Notes: a model not told the origin generated them from the sequence alone. 64,000 nt of DNA from Selenomonadaceae bacterium (GCA_017476005.1 JAFVEM010000028.1:1-64000), one strand, 5' to 3'; numbered from the stretch's first letter, positions 35,022 to 44,771 are shown. Program-made: numbers and translations.

Positions 35022-36062
35022 ATGTTAAATATTTTTGGCGGTTTTTCCCACGACATGGGGATAGATCTTGGGACGGCCAACACCTTGGTACACGTTAAAG
35101 GACGGGGTATAGTCCTCCGAGAGCCTTCGGTGGTGGCCATCAAAAGCGATACCGGCGACGTCTTGGCCGTGGGCGAAGAGGCCAAGCAGATGATCGGACG
35201 CACCCCGGGCAACATCGTGGCCATACGTCCCATGAAGGATGGGGTTATCGCCGATTTTGACGTTACGCAAGCCATGCTGAAATATTTTATCCGCAAAGCC
35301 ATGAACACCAAGTCCTTTATCCGCCCTCGGGTAGTGGTAGGCGTTCCCTCCGGCGTTACGGAAGTAGAAAAAAGAGCCGTCATTGACGCAGCCCAGCAGG
35401 CCGGCGCCAGAGAAGCCTACCTCATCGAAGAACCCATGGCGGCCGCTATTGGCGCGGGACTGCCGGTAGAGGAAGCCACCGGCAGCATGGTGGTGGATAT
35501 CGGCGGCGGCACCACGGAAATTGCCGTAATTTCTTTGGGCGGCATCGTCACCAGTCGCTCCATTCGCATCGGCGGCGACGAGATGGACAGCGCCATTCAG
35601 CAATACATTAAACGGATGTATAATTTAATGATAGGCGAACGCACTGCCGAGGAAATAAAAATAACCATCGGCTCCGCCATTGTCACTCCCGACACGGATC
35701 GCACCATGGACATTCGCGGTCGGGATCTCGTGAGCGGCCTCCCCAAAACCCTCACCATTCAGGCCAAGGAGATTCGCGAGGCGTTAAACGAACCTATCTA
35801 TAAAATAATCGATGCCGTGAAAGGAACCCTCGAAAAAACTCCGCCGGAACTGGCGGCGGATGTGATGGATCACGGTATTATGATGACCGGCGGCGGAGCG
35901 CTTCTGACGAACCTTGACAAGCTCCTGTCCCACGAAACGGGGATGCCCGTCCTCGTGTCGGAAGACGCTTTGTCCTGCGTGGGAGCCGGCACCGGGCGTT
36001 CCTTAGAAAATATCGAGCTTTTAAAACGGGTCGTTATGACCTCCAAAAAACTGAGAAGTTGA
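35022..36062 (+). CDS. mreB: Rod-shape-determining protein MreB
   Basis: 346 residues, actin fold. [20 protein letters not shown] (phosphate 1), [34 protein letters not shown] (phosphate 2) and [15 protein letters not shown] (adenosine site). Polymerises under the inner membrane and guides the elongasome. First gene of a + strand block running to rodA. GGGAG ribosome site about 12 nt before the ATG. Confidence 0.98.
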   Translation: MLNIFGGFSHDMGIDLGTANTLVHVKGRGIVLREPSVVAIKSDTGDVLAVGEEAKQMIGRTPGNIVAIRPMKDGVIADFDVTQAMLKYFIRKAMNTKSFIRPRVVVGVPSGVTEVEKRAVIDAAQQAGAREAYLIEEPMAAAIGAGLPVEEATGSMVVDIGGGTTEIAVISLGGIVTSRSIRIGGDEMDSAIQQYIKRMYNLMIGERTAEEIKITIGSAIVTPDTDRTMDIRGRDLVSGLPKTLTIQAKEIREALNEPIYKIIDAVKGTLEKTPPELAADVMDHGIMMTGGGALLTNLDKLLSHETGMPVLVSEDALSCVGAGTGRSLENIELLKRVVMTSKKLRS

Positions 36063-36068
36063 GAATAG

Positions 36069-37007
36069 ATGAGTAGAGTCAGGCGGGATAAAAACTCTGC
36101 CCAAAAGAACTGGGCTTTGGCCGTGGTGCTGGTGAGCATCTTCTGCATTATCTTTTTTGCCGCTCGCGGTCGCTTTCAAGTAACAGCGAGCAGTCAGACC
36201 TTGTCCCTTATCGTCTCCCCCTTCCAGCAAGCGGTGTCTTGGGTGGGAAACGAAATGGATTACGTCACCACCAACATTTGGGAAATAGCCACGGTACACC
36301 AGCAAAATAAAATGCTTAGGAGCGAAGTGGAACAACTGCGTTACCAAAACTTGCAGGCCAGCGAGTTTGCGGCGGAAAACGAAAGACTGCGCGCCTTGGT
36401 GGATTACAAGCAATCGGCCTTGCAGTTCGACATGCTGGCGGCGAGGGTCATCGGTCGCGAGGCGGCCTCTTGGTCAAGCATGATAGTCATAAATCGCGGC
36501 ACCATGGACGGCGTAGAGAAGGATATGGCGGTGGTGACTCCCCAAGGTCTGGTGGGACGCATCTCCGAGGCCGGTCTAAATTCCTCCCAAGTGCAACTCA
36601 TCTTAGACCCCCGTTCTTCGGTGGGAACTTTGGTACAACGCGCCGCCTCCAGAGTAACGGGCATTGTGGAAGGGGATATTTCCAATCCCACCATGCCGCG
36701 CATGGTCAATATTCCCAAAACAGCCGACGTATTAGTAGGCGATGTCATTGTCACCTCCGGCTACGGCAATGTTTATCCCAAAGGTCTGGTGGTGGGGCTG
36801 GTGTCCTCCATTGAAAATGACGCCGGGGGACTTTTGAAATACGGCCTCTTGGAGACGGCGGTGGATTTTCAAAAATTGGAAGATGTGGCGGTGATAATTC
36901 GCTCTAGGGAGGCGCCGCCGGAGCCTTTGCGGCCGCCCGCGCAAACCCCGGGGACGGAGACGGATCCCACCCAAGACCCGACGGCAGAGCGAGGCGACGG
37001 GCCATGA
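36069..37007 (+). CDS. mreC: Cell shape protein MreC
   Basis: 312 residues. One N-terminal membrane helix (about 15-33), a coiled coil (VHQQNKMLRSEVEQLRYQN, about 80-110), then the beta domain with VINRGTMDGVEKDMAVVTPQGLVG shortened here to its core, and QLILDPRSSVG. The tail is Pro/Thr-rich, a usual variable end. Bitopic periplasmic partner of MreB and PBP2. Its TGA overlaps the mreD ATG (ATGA at 37004). Confidence 0.96.
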   Translation: MSRVRRDKNSAQKNWALAVVLVSIFCIIFFAARGRFQVTASSQTLSLIVSPFQQAVSWVGNEMDYVTTNIWEIATVHQQNKMLRSEVEQLRYQNLQASEFAAENERLRALVDYKQSALQFDMLAARVIGREAASWSSMIVINRGTMDGVEKDMAVVTPQGLVGRISEAGLNSSQVQLILDPRSSVGTLVQRAASRVTGIVEGDISNPTMPRMVNIPKTADVLVGDVIVTSGYGNVYPKGLVVGLVSSIENDAGGLLKYGLLETAVDFQKLEDVAVIIRSREAPPEPLRPPAQTPGTETDPTQDPTAERGDGP

Positions 37008-37513
37008 CCTCTCGGAGTTTTTACGCTTGGGCAGGATGCGCCTTGGCTCTCTTTACGGCGCAAACCTCCCTGCTCCCCAGGCTGTCTTTTCACGGGGTTT
37101 CCACGGATTTTTTGCTCCTCCTCACCGTGTCCTTCGCTTTTTTGCAAGGCTCTCGCTACGGAGTGCTGATGGGATTTTCCGTGGGACTCATGCAGGATTT
37201 GGTGACGGGGACTTTTTTCGGCACCAATGTATTCTGCAAAATGGTTATCGGCTATATCTGCGGTAAGATGTCGGATCAGGTCTTCAAGGATCAGTTTTAC
37301 CTCCCCATACTGGCCTCGCTGATAGCCACCGTCTGCAACTATTTCCTGATGGCGCTGTTCATCCTGCTCCTAGGCTACCAGCTGGCCTTGGAGGAGCATG
37401 TCAAGGCCACCTTGCTGCCCATGCTGTGCTACCAAGTCATTTTTGCTTATCCGGTGCATCGTTTGGTCTGTAAAATAGACGCTTGGCTAAACGATAAAAA
37501 GAAGAATCGCTGA
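37004..37513 (+). CDS. mreD: Rod shape-determining protein MreD
   Basis: 169 residues with about five membrane helices. GVSTDFLLLLTVSFAFLQG, GVLMGFSVGLMQDLVTGTFF and NVFCKMVIGYICG are the conserved MreD blocks. Inner-membrane elongasome component, translationally coupled to mreC and followed by mrdA. Confidence 0.94.
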   Translation: MTSRSFYAWAGCALALFTAQTSLLPRLSFHGVSTDFLLLLTVSFAFLQGSRYGVLMGFSVGLMQDLVTGTFFGTNVFCKMVIGYICGKMSDQVFKDQFYLPILASLIATVCNYFLMALFILLLGYQLALEEHVKATLLPMLCYQVIFAYPVHRLVCKIDAWLNDKKKNR

Positions 37514-37540
37514 ACCTTATGAAACTGGGAGAGATTTTTC

Positions 37541-39304
37541 GTGGTGGAGATTGATGAATACAGCGGCCGCCTAAAGGCGCTGGGGTATATCGTGGTGTTC
37601 GTGGTGGCGATACTCATCGCGAGAGCCGGGTATCTTCAAGTCTATGATGGGGAGTATTATGCGCATCTTGCCGACGGCAACCGTATTCGCATCATTCCCT
37701 CCATGGCTCCCCGAGGGACTTTTTTTGACCGCAACGGCCAGCTTCTTGTGGAAAATCGACCGGGTTTCACCGTATCTCTCCTGCCCCTTTCCGCCAAAAT
37801 ACCGGATGACGTGGTGACGCGAGTGGCTGAATTGCTAAAGGTACCCAAAGAGGACATCGAAAAAAAAATTGCCGCCCACATAGGTTTTGACCCCATTCGC
37901 GTGAAACAGGACGTGACGGAAGACATCGTCACCATTATCGAAGAACAAAAGGAAAAATACCCCGGGGTCGTCATCGAAGTGCAACCCATTCGCAACTACC
38001 TCCTCATGGAGGAAGGAGCGCATACTTTCGGTTACGTCAGCGAAATCAGCGAGGATGAGCTGGAACGGCGCAAGGGCGAAGGCTACCGTTCCGGGGACAT
38101 TATCGGGAAATTTGGCCTCGAAAAAATTTACGACAGCGAGCTAAGAGGCGAAAACGGCGGCGAACAGGTGGAAGTGGATGTGGCCGGCAAACCGGTGCAA
38201 CGCTTGGGACTAAAACCCCCCGTTCCCGGCAACGACCTCGTGCTGACCATCGACAAAAATTTGCAGGAAGCCACGGAACGCGCCGTGGATGACCAACTAA
38301 AATTGATTAACGCCCACGGCGCGGCGGCGGTGGTGATGAATCCCCAAACGGGAGAAGTCCTTGCGCTCGTCAGTCGCCCGGCCTTTAATCCCAATCTCTT
38401 CGCCCACGGTATTTCCACCAAAGATTGGAACGCCATTAACAACAATCCCTATCACCCCATGGACAACAAGGCCATCACGGGAGAATACGCCCCTGGTTCC
38501 ACTTTTAAAATCGTCACCGGCACAGCGGCTCTCACCGAAGGGGTCATCAGCCCCACGGATAAGATTTTCGACGCCGGTTATCACTGGATTATTCCCAAAA
38601 GCAACGCCGCCGGAGAAGCCCTAGGCTGGATAGATTTTACCGAGGCTATGGCGCACTCCGACAACGTGTATTTCTACGAGATGGGGAATAGGCTGGGCAT
38701 CGACCGACTGGAAAAATACGCCCGGATGTTCGGCCTAGGTGAAATCACGGGCATCGATTTACCCTACGAATCCGACGGTCTGGTGGCCAATCGCAAATAC
38801 AAATGGAAGGTTTTTGAGGACGACTGGTATCTTTCCGAGACTTTTGATGCCGCCATCGGCCAAGGTTTTAATTTGGTGACGCCCCTGCAAGCCGCCATGG
38901 TTATGGGAGAGATTGCGGCGAACGGCAAACGCTACAAGCCCCATTTGGTGAATCGCATCGTCTCCCCCGAGGGAAAGACCATCAAAGAATTTCAGCCGGA
39001 GCTTTTATCGGAATTGCAGGTACCGGCAAACGTTATTCAGCTGGTGCAGAACGGCTTGCACGAGGTGACGAAGGTGGGGACGGCGGCCGGGGTCTTTGCC
39101 GGTTTTCCCTTAGACATTGCCGGCAAAACCGGCACGGCGGAAAATTCCCAAGGCAGAGATCACGGCTGGTTTGTGGCCTACGGCCCCTTCAATAATCCCA
39201 CCGTGGTAGTGGCCGTAGTAGTGGAACAGGGCGGCTACGGCTCCCAATCAGCCGTTCCCATCGGCCGCAAAATTTTGGAAGCGGCTTTTCATGTTACTTA
39301 TTGA
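37541..39304 (+). CDS. mrdA: Penicillin-binding protein 2 (elongasome transpeptidase)
   Basis: 587 residues. Short cytoplasmic start, one membrane helix (about 15-33), dimerisation domain from RIIPSMAPRGTFFDRNGQLL, and transpeptidase domain with the catalytic S-x-x-K in YAPGSTFKIVTG, the SDN triad AHSDNVYFYEMG and AGKTGTAEN. Cross-links peptidoglycan during lateral growth together with RodA. GTG start. Ends 240 bp before minC, with palindromic repeats between. Confidence 0.97.
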   Translation: MVEIDEYSGRLKALGYIVVFVVAILIARAGYLQVYDGEYYAHLADGNRIRIIPSMAPRGTFFDRNGQLLVENRPGFTVSLLPLSAKIPDDVVTRVAELLKVPKEDIEKKIAAHIGFDPIRVKQDVTEDIVTIIEEQKEKYPGVVIEVQPIRNYLLMEEGAHTFGYVSEISEDELERRKGEGYRSGDIIGKFGLEKIYDSELRGENGGEQVEVDVAGKPVQRLGLKPPVPGNDLVLTIDKNLQEATERAVDDQLKLINAHGAAAVVMNPQTGEVLALVSRPAFNPNLFAHGISTKDWNAINNNPYHPMDNKAITGEYAPGSTFKIVTGTAALTEGVISPTDKIFDAGYHWIIPKSNAAGEALGWIDFTEAMAHSDNVYFYEMGNRLGIDRLEKYARMFGLGEITGIDLPYESDGLVANRKYKWKVFEDDWYLSETFDAAIGQGFNLVTPLQAAMVMGEIAANGKRYKPHLVNRIVSPEGKTIKEFQPELLSELQVPANVIQLVQNGLHEVTKVGTAAGVFAGFPLDIAGKTGTAENSQGRDHGWFVAYGPFNNPTVVVAVVVEQGGYGSQSAVPIGRKILEAAFHVTY

Positions 39305-39307
39305 TTT

Positions 39308-39385
39308 TTGGGGTTTCACCCCAAACCCTGACCAAAGGGCTTTGCCCTCTGGACTCCCAGCAGGGGGATAATCCCCCTGCACCCT
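39308..39385 (+). repeat. Intergenic palindromic repeat array, copy facing right
   Basis: Three small hairpins in a row: TGGGGTTTCACCCCA, AAGGGCTTTGCCCT and CAGGGGGATAATCCCCCTG. The linker CTGGACTCCC and the end CTGCACCCTGTAGTAAAATT recur at 50590-50690. Could also act as the mrdA terminator. Confidence 0.75.
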
Positions 39386-39450
39386 GTAGTAAAATTTACT
39401 TATTGAGGGGTACGGGTTAAAAAAATTTTTTTGCATTTTATTTTAATTAC

Positions 39451-39530
39451 AAAGGGAGTCCAGAGGGGCGAAGCTCCTTTGGCAGGTCAAGGGCAGCGCC
39501 CTTGCAGGGTATGGGGCAGCGCCCCATAAA
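39451..39530 (-). repeat. Intergenic palindromic repeat array, inverted copy
   Basis: The same family as 39308-39385 in opposite orientation: on the minus strand it reads TGGGGCGCTGCCCCATACCC, then CTGCAAGGGCGCTGCCCTTG, then GGAGCTTCGCCCCTCTGGAC. The two arrays face each other across 65 bp of AT-rich DNA before minC. Confidence 0.75.
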
Positions 39531-39547
39531 AAAACAAGTGTGGGGTA

Positions 39548-40192
39548 ATGATGAGCGAGGATATAGTAAAGCTGAAGGGAACCAAGACCGGGCTGCAAAT
39601 AAGTTTTGCGCCGGGCGTTACCTTTCAGGCCATCGAAAAAAATATCAAACGCAAGCTAGAATCAGGTTCCGGCTTCTTCATGCGCGGCACGGTGGTGGAA
39701 ATAGCCCCCAATCTCTTGCGTCATGCCGATTGGGAGAGGCTTAGAGTACTTTTTCGCCGCCACGGCATTGTCTTTCGCATGAGCAAACCCAGCGTGGATA
39801 AACCGGCGGACAGCCTCCTAGAGGAAGCCGCCAAGAAGAAGAAAAAAGCCCGTGAGCGTGAAGTGGAGCAGATGGTAGTGGTGGATAGAACTCTCCGCGG
39901 TGGGCAGGAGATTCGTACCGAAAGCTCGGTGCTGGTGTGCGGCAACGTGAATCCGGGGGCGCAGATCATCGCCGGCGGCAGTATCGACATTCGCGGCACC
40001 TGTCGCGGCCTCGTACACGCCGGAGCCTTTGGGAACTCCAAGGCCTTTATCATCGCCGACCGCCTCATGCCCATGCAGATACGCATTGCCAATTTCATCG
40101 CCCGTTCCCCCGACCAACCGGAAACGAGCGACAAAGCGGAAAGAGCTTCGATAAAGGACGGCCAGATAGTTATCGAGCCGATAGAGCGCTGA
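39548..40192 (+). CDS. minC: Septum site-determining protein MinC
   Basis: 214 residues. N-terminal domain about 1-100 (KGTKTGLQISFAPGVTFQAI), a charged linker KKKKAREREVEQ, and a C-terminal beta-helix domain with TLRGGQEIRTESSVLVCGNV, then NPGAQIIAGGSIDIRGTCRG and HAGAFG. Inhibits FtsZ assembly away from midcell when recruited by MinD. First of minC-minD-minE. Two tandem ATGs (39548, 39551). Confidence 0.95.
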   Translation: MMSEDIVKLKGTKTGLQISFAPGVTFQAIEKNIKRKLESGSGFFMRGTVVEIAPNLLRHADWERLRVLFRRHGIVFRMSKPSVDKPADSLLEEAAKKKKKAREREVEQMVVVDRTLRGGQEIRTESSVLVCGNVNPGAQIIAGGSIDIRGTCRGLVHAGAFGNSKAFIIADRLMPMQIRIANFIARSPDQPETSDKAERASIKDGQIVIEPIER

Positions 40193-40214
40193 CAGAGAAA
40201 GGGCGGATACTTTC

Positions 40215-41003
40215 ATGAGCGAAGTAATAGTTATCACCTCCGGCAAAGGCGGGGTGGGCAAGACAACCACCACGGCCAATTTGGGCGTGGGGCTGGCCAT
40301 GCGCGGGAAAAAAGTGGTGTTGGTGGATACCGACACCGGTCTTAGGAATTTGGATCTTTTGTTGGGCTTAGAAAATCGCATTATGTACGATTTGATCGAC
40401 GTCACCGAAGGCCGAGTGCATTTCAAAAAAGCCTTGGTACGACACAAGAAATACGAAAGTCTCTTCCTTTTGCCCACTTCCCAAGTCAAGGATAAGTCGG
40501 CGGTGAACCCGGAGCAACTGGTGCGGCTGTGTAATGATCTTAGGCAGGAATTTGACTATGTGCTTATCGATTGTCCCGCCGGTATCGAGCAGGGATTTCA
40601 GACGGCCATCGCGGCGGCTGACTGGGCTTTGGTAGTGACCATGCCGGAGATTTCCGCCGTTAGAGATGCGGATAAAATAATCGGCGAACTGGGTCGCGCC
40701 GACAAAGAGAATATAAAACTCGTGGTGAACCGCATTCGTCCCCAAATGGTAGAAAAAGGGGACATGCTGGACATGGACGATATTAACGATATACTTTCCA
40801 TTGAGTGCATCGGGCAGATTCCCGACGATGAGAAGGTGGTGACTTCCACCAACCGCGGCGAGCCGGTTATTTCGCTGGATGACAGCCAAGCCGGGCAAGC
40901 ATACCGCAATGTGGTAGGACGCATTTGCGGCGAGGACATTCCCTTCATGACTTTTCCCAAAGAAAGTTTCTTCCAGCGGCTGAGGCATGCTCTGGGCATG
41001 TAA
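40215..41003 (+). CDS. minD: Septum site-determining ATPase MinD
   Basis: 262 residues. Deviant Walker A VITSGKGGVGKTTTTANLGV at 6-25, switch regions VLVDTDTGLRNLDLLLGLE and YVLIDCPAGIE, and a C-terminal amphipathic helix SFFQRLRHALGM for membrane binding. Recruits MinC and oscillates or concentrates at poles under MinE. GAAAGGG ribosome site. Confidence 0.98.
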   Translation: MSEVIVITSGKGGVGKTTTTANLGVGLAMRGKKVVLVDTDTGLRNLDLLLGLENRIMYDLIDVTEGRVHFKKALVRHKKYESLFLLPTSQVKDKSAVNPEQLVRLCNDLRQEFDYVLIDCPAGIEQGFQTAIAAADWALVVTMPEISAVRDADKIIGELGRADKENIKLVVNRIRPQMVEKGDMLDMDDINDILSIECIGQIPDDEKVVTSTNRGEPVISLDDSQAGQAYRNVVGRICGEDIPFMTFPKESFFQRLRHALGM

Positions 41004-41015
41004 GGGGGACTGGAG

Positions 41016-41279
41016 ATGATCAATTTGCTTATGAAGATTTTCGGGAAGAGTGAACGCTCTTCTCGCGAGATAGCTCGCGATCGACTGAAGGTAGTGCTGA
41101 TTCACGACCGCGCCAACGTTTCCCCGGAGGTTATGGATCACCTGCGGTCGGACATTATCCGCGTCATCTCGAACTATATGGAGATAAACCAGCGAGACAT
41201 GGAAATTACCCTAGCCAACGACGAGGATTCCGTGGCGCTCGTGGCGAACATTCCCGTCAGCAAAATGAAACACGCCTAG
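41016..41279 (+). CDS. minE: Cell division topological factor MinE
   Basis: 87 residues. N-terminal membrane and MinD-contact region (INLLMKIFGKSERSSREIAR), then RLKVVLIHDRANVSPEVMD and the C-terminal topological-specificity strand. Stimulates MinD ATPase. Presence of MinE instead of only DivIVA fits a diderm Firmicute. Confidence 0.96.
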   Translation: MINLLMKIFGKSERSSREIARDRLKVVLIHDRANVSPEVMDHLRSDIIRVISNYMEINQRDMEITLANDEDSVALVANIPVSKMKHA

Positions 41280-41306
41280 GGGCTGTAATGAGGCAGAGTT
41301 AGTCAC

Positions 41307-42410
41307 ATGAACAAGCGATTGCTAAGACGACTGGATTTTCGGCTCATAGCGGTGGTGGCGTGTATTGTTATCATTAGTATTGTTATAATCGGCAGCGCCA
41401 CCCATATAAATACTCCCAGCGATGAACGTTATTGGTATGTGCAGCGTCAAGGCATTTCGGCTATTCTCAACGTGGCGTTGGCGTTGTTCCTCATGAATTT
41501 CGATTACAAAATGCTTCAGGGCTACGGCAATCGGCTCTACATATTCAATATCATCATGCTGCTGGCGGTGATGCTCTTCGGCCATGCGGCTCTGGGGGCG
41601 CAACGCTGGATAGCCATCGGCCCTTTAACCATTCAGCCCTCGGAGTTCTCGAAGCTCATTATGATTATCGCGCTGGCCGCCATGCTGGAGGAGCGAGTGG
41701 GAAAGATTAACACCCTCCAGGATTTACTGCCCATAGCCGCCTATGTGGGACTTCCCTTTCTCTTGGTGCTGAAGCAGCCGGATCTCGGTACTTCCTTGGT
41801 GTTTATGGCCATATTTTTCGGCATGATTTTTGTCTGTGGGATAAAATTGAGGCTGCTGGCCGGAATATTTGCCTTTGGGGCGGCTATGCTCCCGGTGTTG
41901 TGGCAGTTTTTGAAGGACTACCAGAAGATGCGCATCATGGTCTTTATCGACCCCAATGTGGATCCCTTGGGTTCCGGCTATCACATCATTCAATCAAAAA
42001 TCGCCATCGGCTCCGGGATGCTTTTTGGCAAAGGTCTTTTTGGCGGTACTCAAAGCCAACTGAATTTCCTGCCGGAGAATCACACGGATTTTATTTTCGC
42101 CGTGGTAGGGGAGGAACTGGGCTTTGTGGGGGGCGCGGCGCTCCTGCTCCTGTATTTGGTGGTACTGTGGCGCGGCGTGCAAATAGCCAAAGACGCCAGC
42201 GACGTTTTTGGAAGGTTGCTGGCAGTGGGCATAACTTCGATGCTGGCCTTTCATGTCTTGGTAAACGTAGGCATGACCATGGGCATCATGCCCGTAACGG
42301 GTATTCCCCTGCCGCTAATGAGCTACGGGGTCAGTTCTCTCACCACCAATATTTTAGCCATAACCATCTTGCTGAACATTCACATGCGAAAAACGAAGTT
42401 GGTGTTTTGA
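41307..42410 (+). CDS. rodA: RodA peptidoglycan glycosyltransferase (SEDS family)
   Basis: 367 residues with about ten membrane helices. SEDS landmarks: GAQRWIAIGPLTIQPSEFSK with the catalytic-loop region, FLKDYQKMRIMVFIDPNVDP, NFLPENHTDFIFAVVGEELG and the ending PLPLMSYGVSSL. Polymerises glycan strands with PBP2. Last gene of the shape/division block, followed by a strong terminator. Confidence 0.96.
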   Translation: MNKRLLRRLDFRLIAVVACIVIISIVIIGSATHINTPSDERYWYVQRQGISAILNVALALFLMNFDYKMLQGYGNRLYIFNIIMLLAVMLFGHAALGAQRWIAIGPLTIQPSEFSKLIMIIALAAMLEERVGKINTLQDLLPIAAYVGLPFLLVLKQPDLGTSLVFMAIFFGMIFVCGIKLRLLAGIFAFGAAMLPVLWQFLKDYQKMRIMVFIDPNVDPLGSGYHIIQSKIAIGSGMLFGKGLFGGTQSQLNFLPENHTDFIFAVVGEELGFVGGAALLLLYLVVLWRGVQIAKDASDVFGRLLAVGITSMLAFHVLVNVGMTMGIMPVTGIPLPLMSYGVSSLTTNILAITILLNIHMRKTKLVF

Positions 42411-42451
42411 AAAAAACCGGGGCAAGCTGACAGCTTGTCCCGGTTTTTTTT
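42411..42451 (+). terminator. Terminator of the mre-min-rodA block
   Basis: CCGGGGCAAGCT (42417-42428) pairs with AGCTTGTCCCGG (42432-42443), followed by T8; A6 precedes it, so it may also work in reverse. Confidence 0.88.
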
Positions 42452-42562
42452 AGGGGGATTTATCCACATAAAAAAATCGATAGTGTACAATATCTTGTGT
42501 AAACTTTTGAAAAAACTTTCGCTCGGTTGACGCACGGCACTTACCCAAGAAGAATAGACGGC

Positions 42563-43351
42563 TTACCGTAAATATTTTGCTTCCAGCTTTGCCATGGTGC
42601 CGTCCATGCGTAGTTCCGCTAGGACGAAATTGATGTAGTTCATCCATTCTTGGTCGCCCTTGGCCATAAGTATCCCACAGGAGTGCCGCGTGAATGGTTC
42701 GTTTATCAGCGGTGCGGCCAGCCGATTGTCGCTTCTGACATAGTGAGCCGCCTCCACGGTTTCCGTTATCATGATGTCGGCTTTGCCCTCGGCAATTTGG
42801 CGCGGAATGTCGGCGTTTTCGTTATGCACAATGAGCTTGGCGTGTTTTAGATTGGCATGGGCAAATTTTTCATTGGTGCCGCCGGGATTTATCATTACTC
42901 GCACCTCAGGTTTGTCAATGTCGGCAAGGCTCTTGAAACGCTCGGCCTCCTTTTGGCGGCAGAGAATTGTTTTCCCGAACAGCCCTTCTCCATAAGCATC
43001 CGACATAGCCATGGTCTTGGCGCGACTATAATTGCGAGATATGCCGCACAGGGCGATATCGAATTTATCCGCTTGCATATCGGCAGCTAGGGTCGGCCAA
43101 GTCGTTGGCACATATTCGATTTTTACCCCCAAGGATGCGGCGATAAGCTCGGAAAGCTCGGCATCGATCCCCTCGTACTTACCTGTCTCTTGATTCAGAT
43201 ACGACATAGGGATGTAGTCCCCCGTCGTGCCGATGCGAATGGTACCCCTCGCTAGGGTATCTTCCAAATGTCCGGCAGAAGCAATACTTAGCGGTAAAAG
43301 CATGACTGTTGCCAAGCATAGAGCCACCAATAATTTCATCATTTTCATCAT
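42563..43351 (-). CDS. Periplasmic amino-acid-type solute-binding protein (PheC-like)
   Basis: About 262 residues. Signal peptide KLLVALCLATVMLLPLSIASA, then the type II periplasmic-binding fold: GTIRIGTTGDYIPMSYLN, YEGIDAELSELIAASLGV, KFDIALCGISRNYSRAKTM and a hinge NPGGTNEKFA. No lipobox, so a soluble periplasmic protein. Some members of this group are cyclohexadienyl dehydratases (PheC) instead of transport proteins; sequence alone cannot decide. No permease or ATPase adjoins. Three ATGs follow GGGAGGAAA (43354, 43351, 43348); I chose the middle. Confidence 0.82.
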   Translation of the reverse strand: MMKMMKLLVALCLATVMLLPLSIASAGHLEDTLARGTIRIGTTGDYIPMSYLNQETGKYEGIDAELSELIAASLGVKIEYVPTTWPTLAADMQADKFDIALCGISRNYSRAKTMAMSDAYGEGLFGKTILCRQKEAERFKSLADIDKPEVRVMINPGGTNEKFAHANLKHAKLIVHNENADIPRQIAEGKADIMITETVEAAHYVRSDNRLAAPLINEPFTRHSCGILMAKGDQEWMNYINFVLAELRMDGTMAKLEAKYLR

Positions 43352-43438
43352 CATTTTCCTCCCTCGGGGATACAGCACCTTAGCACCGATTTTAAACCAT
43401 GCAATACTATAGCAAGTTGGCCGCCCAAAAACAAGGTC

Positions 43439-44749
43439 TTATTGGCTCAGGCTCCCCCAAACTCCGTCTTTGTAAAGTTTCTCTAGGCGCACGGGGTAAA
43501 ACTCGCCGCCTGTTACCTTGTCCGCCGTATATACCCGAAGGTAACTCTCGGTTAAGCCGTCGCTGATTCCCTCTCGGGTGGTTTCAAACAGCACGGTGAC
43601 TTCGCGTCCCAGAAACCGGCGTGCAAAATCTTGCGCACTCTCAGCGGCTACCTCCTGCAACGCCTTGAGACGCACTTTTTTTATGTTTTCGGGGACAGCT
43701 CCCGACATTTTAGCCGCCGGGGTTCCTTCCCTCGGAGAAAAGGGAAAGACGTGTACCCTCGCAAATTTCATTTGCTCCACAAAATGTTTCGTTTCGTCAA
43801 AAAGTTCCTCCGTCTCTCCGGGAAAGCCTACGATTACATCGGTGGAGATGGCTATATTCGGGAAAACTCGTCTGATTTTTTGCAAGAGAGCGGCATATTC
43901 GGTGGTATTATAGTGGCGATGCATGGCTTTTAATATGGTGTCGGAACCGGCTTGCAGGGGAAGATGCAGGTGAGGACACAGCCGTTTGTCCTGTCCCATG
44001 AGTTCCAGTATTGACGGCGAAACTTCGATGGACTCTAGCGACCCCAGTCGCAACCGTTTCAATCCCGGTACTTTAAGCGCCGCTCGGCAAGCATCGTAAA
44101 GGGAAACGCCCCCCCCTAAGTCGCGACCGTAAGCTCCCAAATGTATCCCGGTCAGCACCATTTCCTTGAAGCCCACGGCTACCAATTTTTCCGTTTCGGC
44201 GCGAATGGAAGCTAGGCTCCGGGAACGCACCGGCCCCCTCGCATAGGGAATTATGCAATAAGAACAAAAATTGTCGCAACCGTCTTCGATTTTCAGAAAG
44301 GCGCGAGTACGCTTGGTGGGGGTAAGCAGGGGAATGTCCTCAAAAAGCCGATTTTCGCGCGCGTTTTGCAGGTTTCCCAAAATTGTGGCCGTGGCGTCCC
44401 TTTCCAACCGCAGGGCTTCCTCCACATAATCCACAATTTTCTCTCGTTCCCTTGTGCCGATAACCACCTTTACCCCGGGGGTGGCGGCTACCTTTTGGGG
44501 ATTAAGCTGGGCGTAGCATCCGGCGACGGCCACTATCCCTTGGGGATTTTGTCTGGCCACCCGGCGTATGAGCTGCCCGGATTTTTTTTCGCTTGAGCCT
44601 GTCACGGCGCAGGTATTCACCACATAAACATCCGCCGTCTCCTCCGGCGCCACTTCCTCATACCCCCGAGCGCGAAACAACCCCACCATAGCGGTGGTTT
44701 CAAACTGATTGACCTTACAACCCAAGGTAACAAAGGCGACTTTCGGCAC
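43439..44749 (-). CDS. mtaB: tRNA t6A37 methylthiotransferase MtaB
   Basis: 436 residues. N-terminal MTTase domain with FVTLGCKVNQFET, VNTCAVTG and AVAGCYAQ giving the three cluster cysteines; radical SAM motif EDGCDNFCSYCIIPYARGP; HLGAYGRDL and VGFPGE; C-terminal TRAM domain. Adds a methylthio group to N6-threonylcarbamoyl-A37 of tRNAs. Its normal upstream partners prmA-rsmE are now 4 kb away because of the restriction island. A run of eight C (44109-44116) codes for its LGGG and is in frame. Confidence 0.96.
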   Translation of the reverse strand: MPKVAFVTLGCKVNQFETTAMVGLFRARGYEEVAPEETADVYVVNTCAVTGSSEKKSGQLIRRVARQNPQGIVAVAGCYAQLNPQKVAATPGVKVVIGTREREKIVDYVEEALRLERDATATILGNLQNARENRLFEDIPLLTPTKRTRAFLKIEDGCDNFCSYCIIPYARGPVRSRSLASIRAETEKLVAVGFKEMVLTGIHLGAYGRDLGGGVSLYDACRAALKVPGLKRLRLGSLESIEVSPSILELMGQDKRLCPHLHLPLQAGSDTILKAMHRHYNTTEYAALLQKIRRVFPNIAISTDVIVGFPGETEELFDETKHFVEQMKFARVHVFPFSPREGTPAAKMSGAVPENIKKVRLKALQEVAAESAQDFARRFLGREVTVLFETTREGISDGLTESYLRVYTADKVTGGEFYPVRLEKLYKDGVWGSLSQ

Positions 44750-44771
44750 GTTATTCCCCTCCTAAAAAAAT

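Noticed and set aside
42563-43351. Complete amino-acid ABC transporter operons at the two binding-protein genes (also 54716)
   Set aside because: Neither has a permease or ATPase gene next to it in the window, so only the binding proteins are annotated.
44109-44116. Run of eight C in mtaB
   Set aside because: In frame in a conserved housekeeping gene; shows that runs of eight also occur by composition, which lowers the weight of the eight-G run at 15791.
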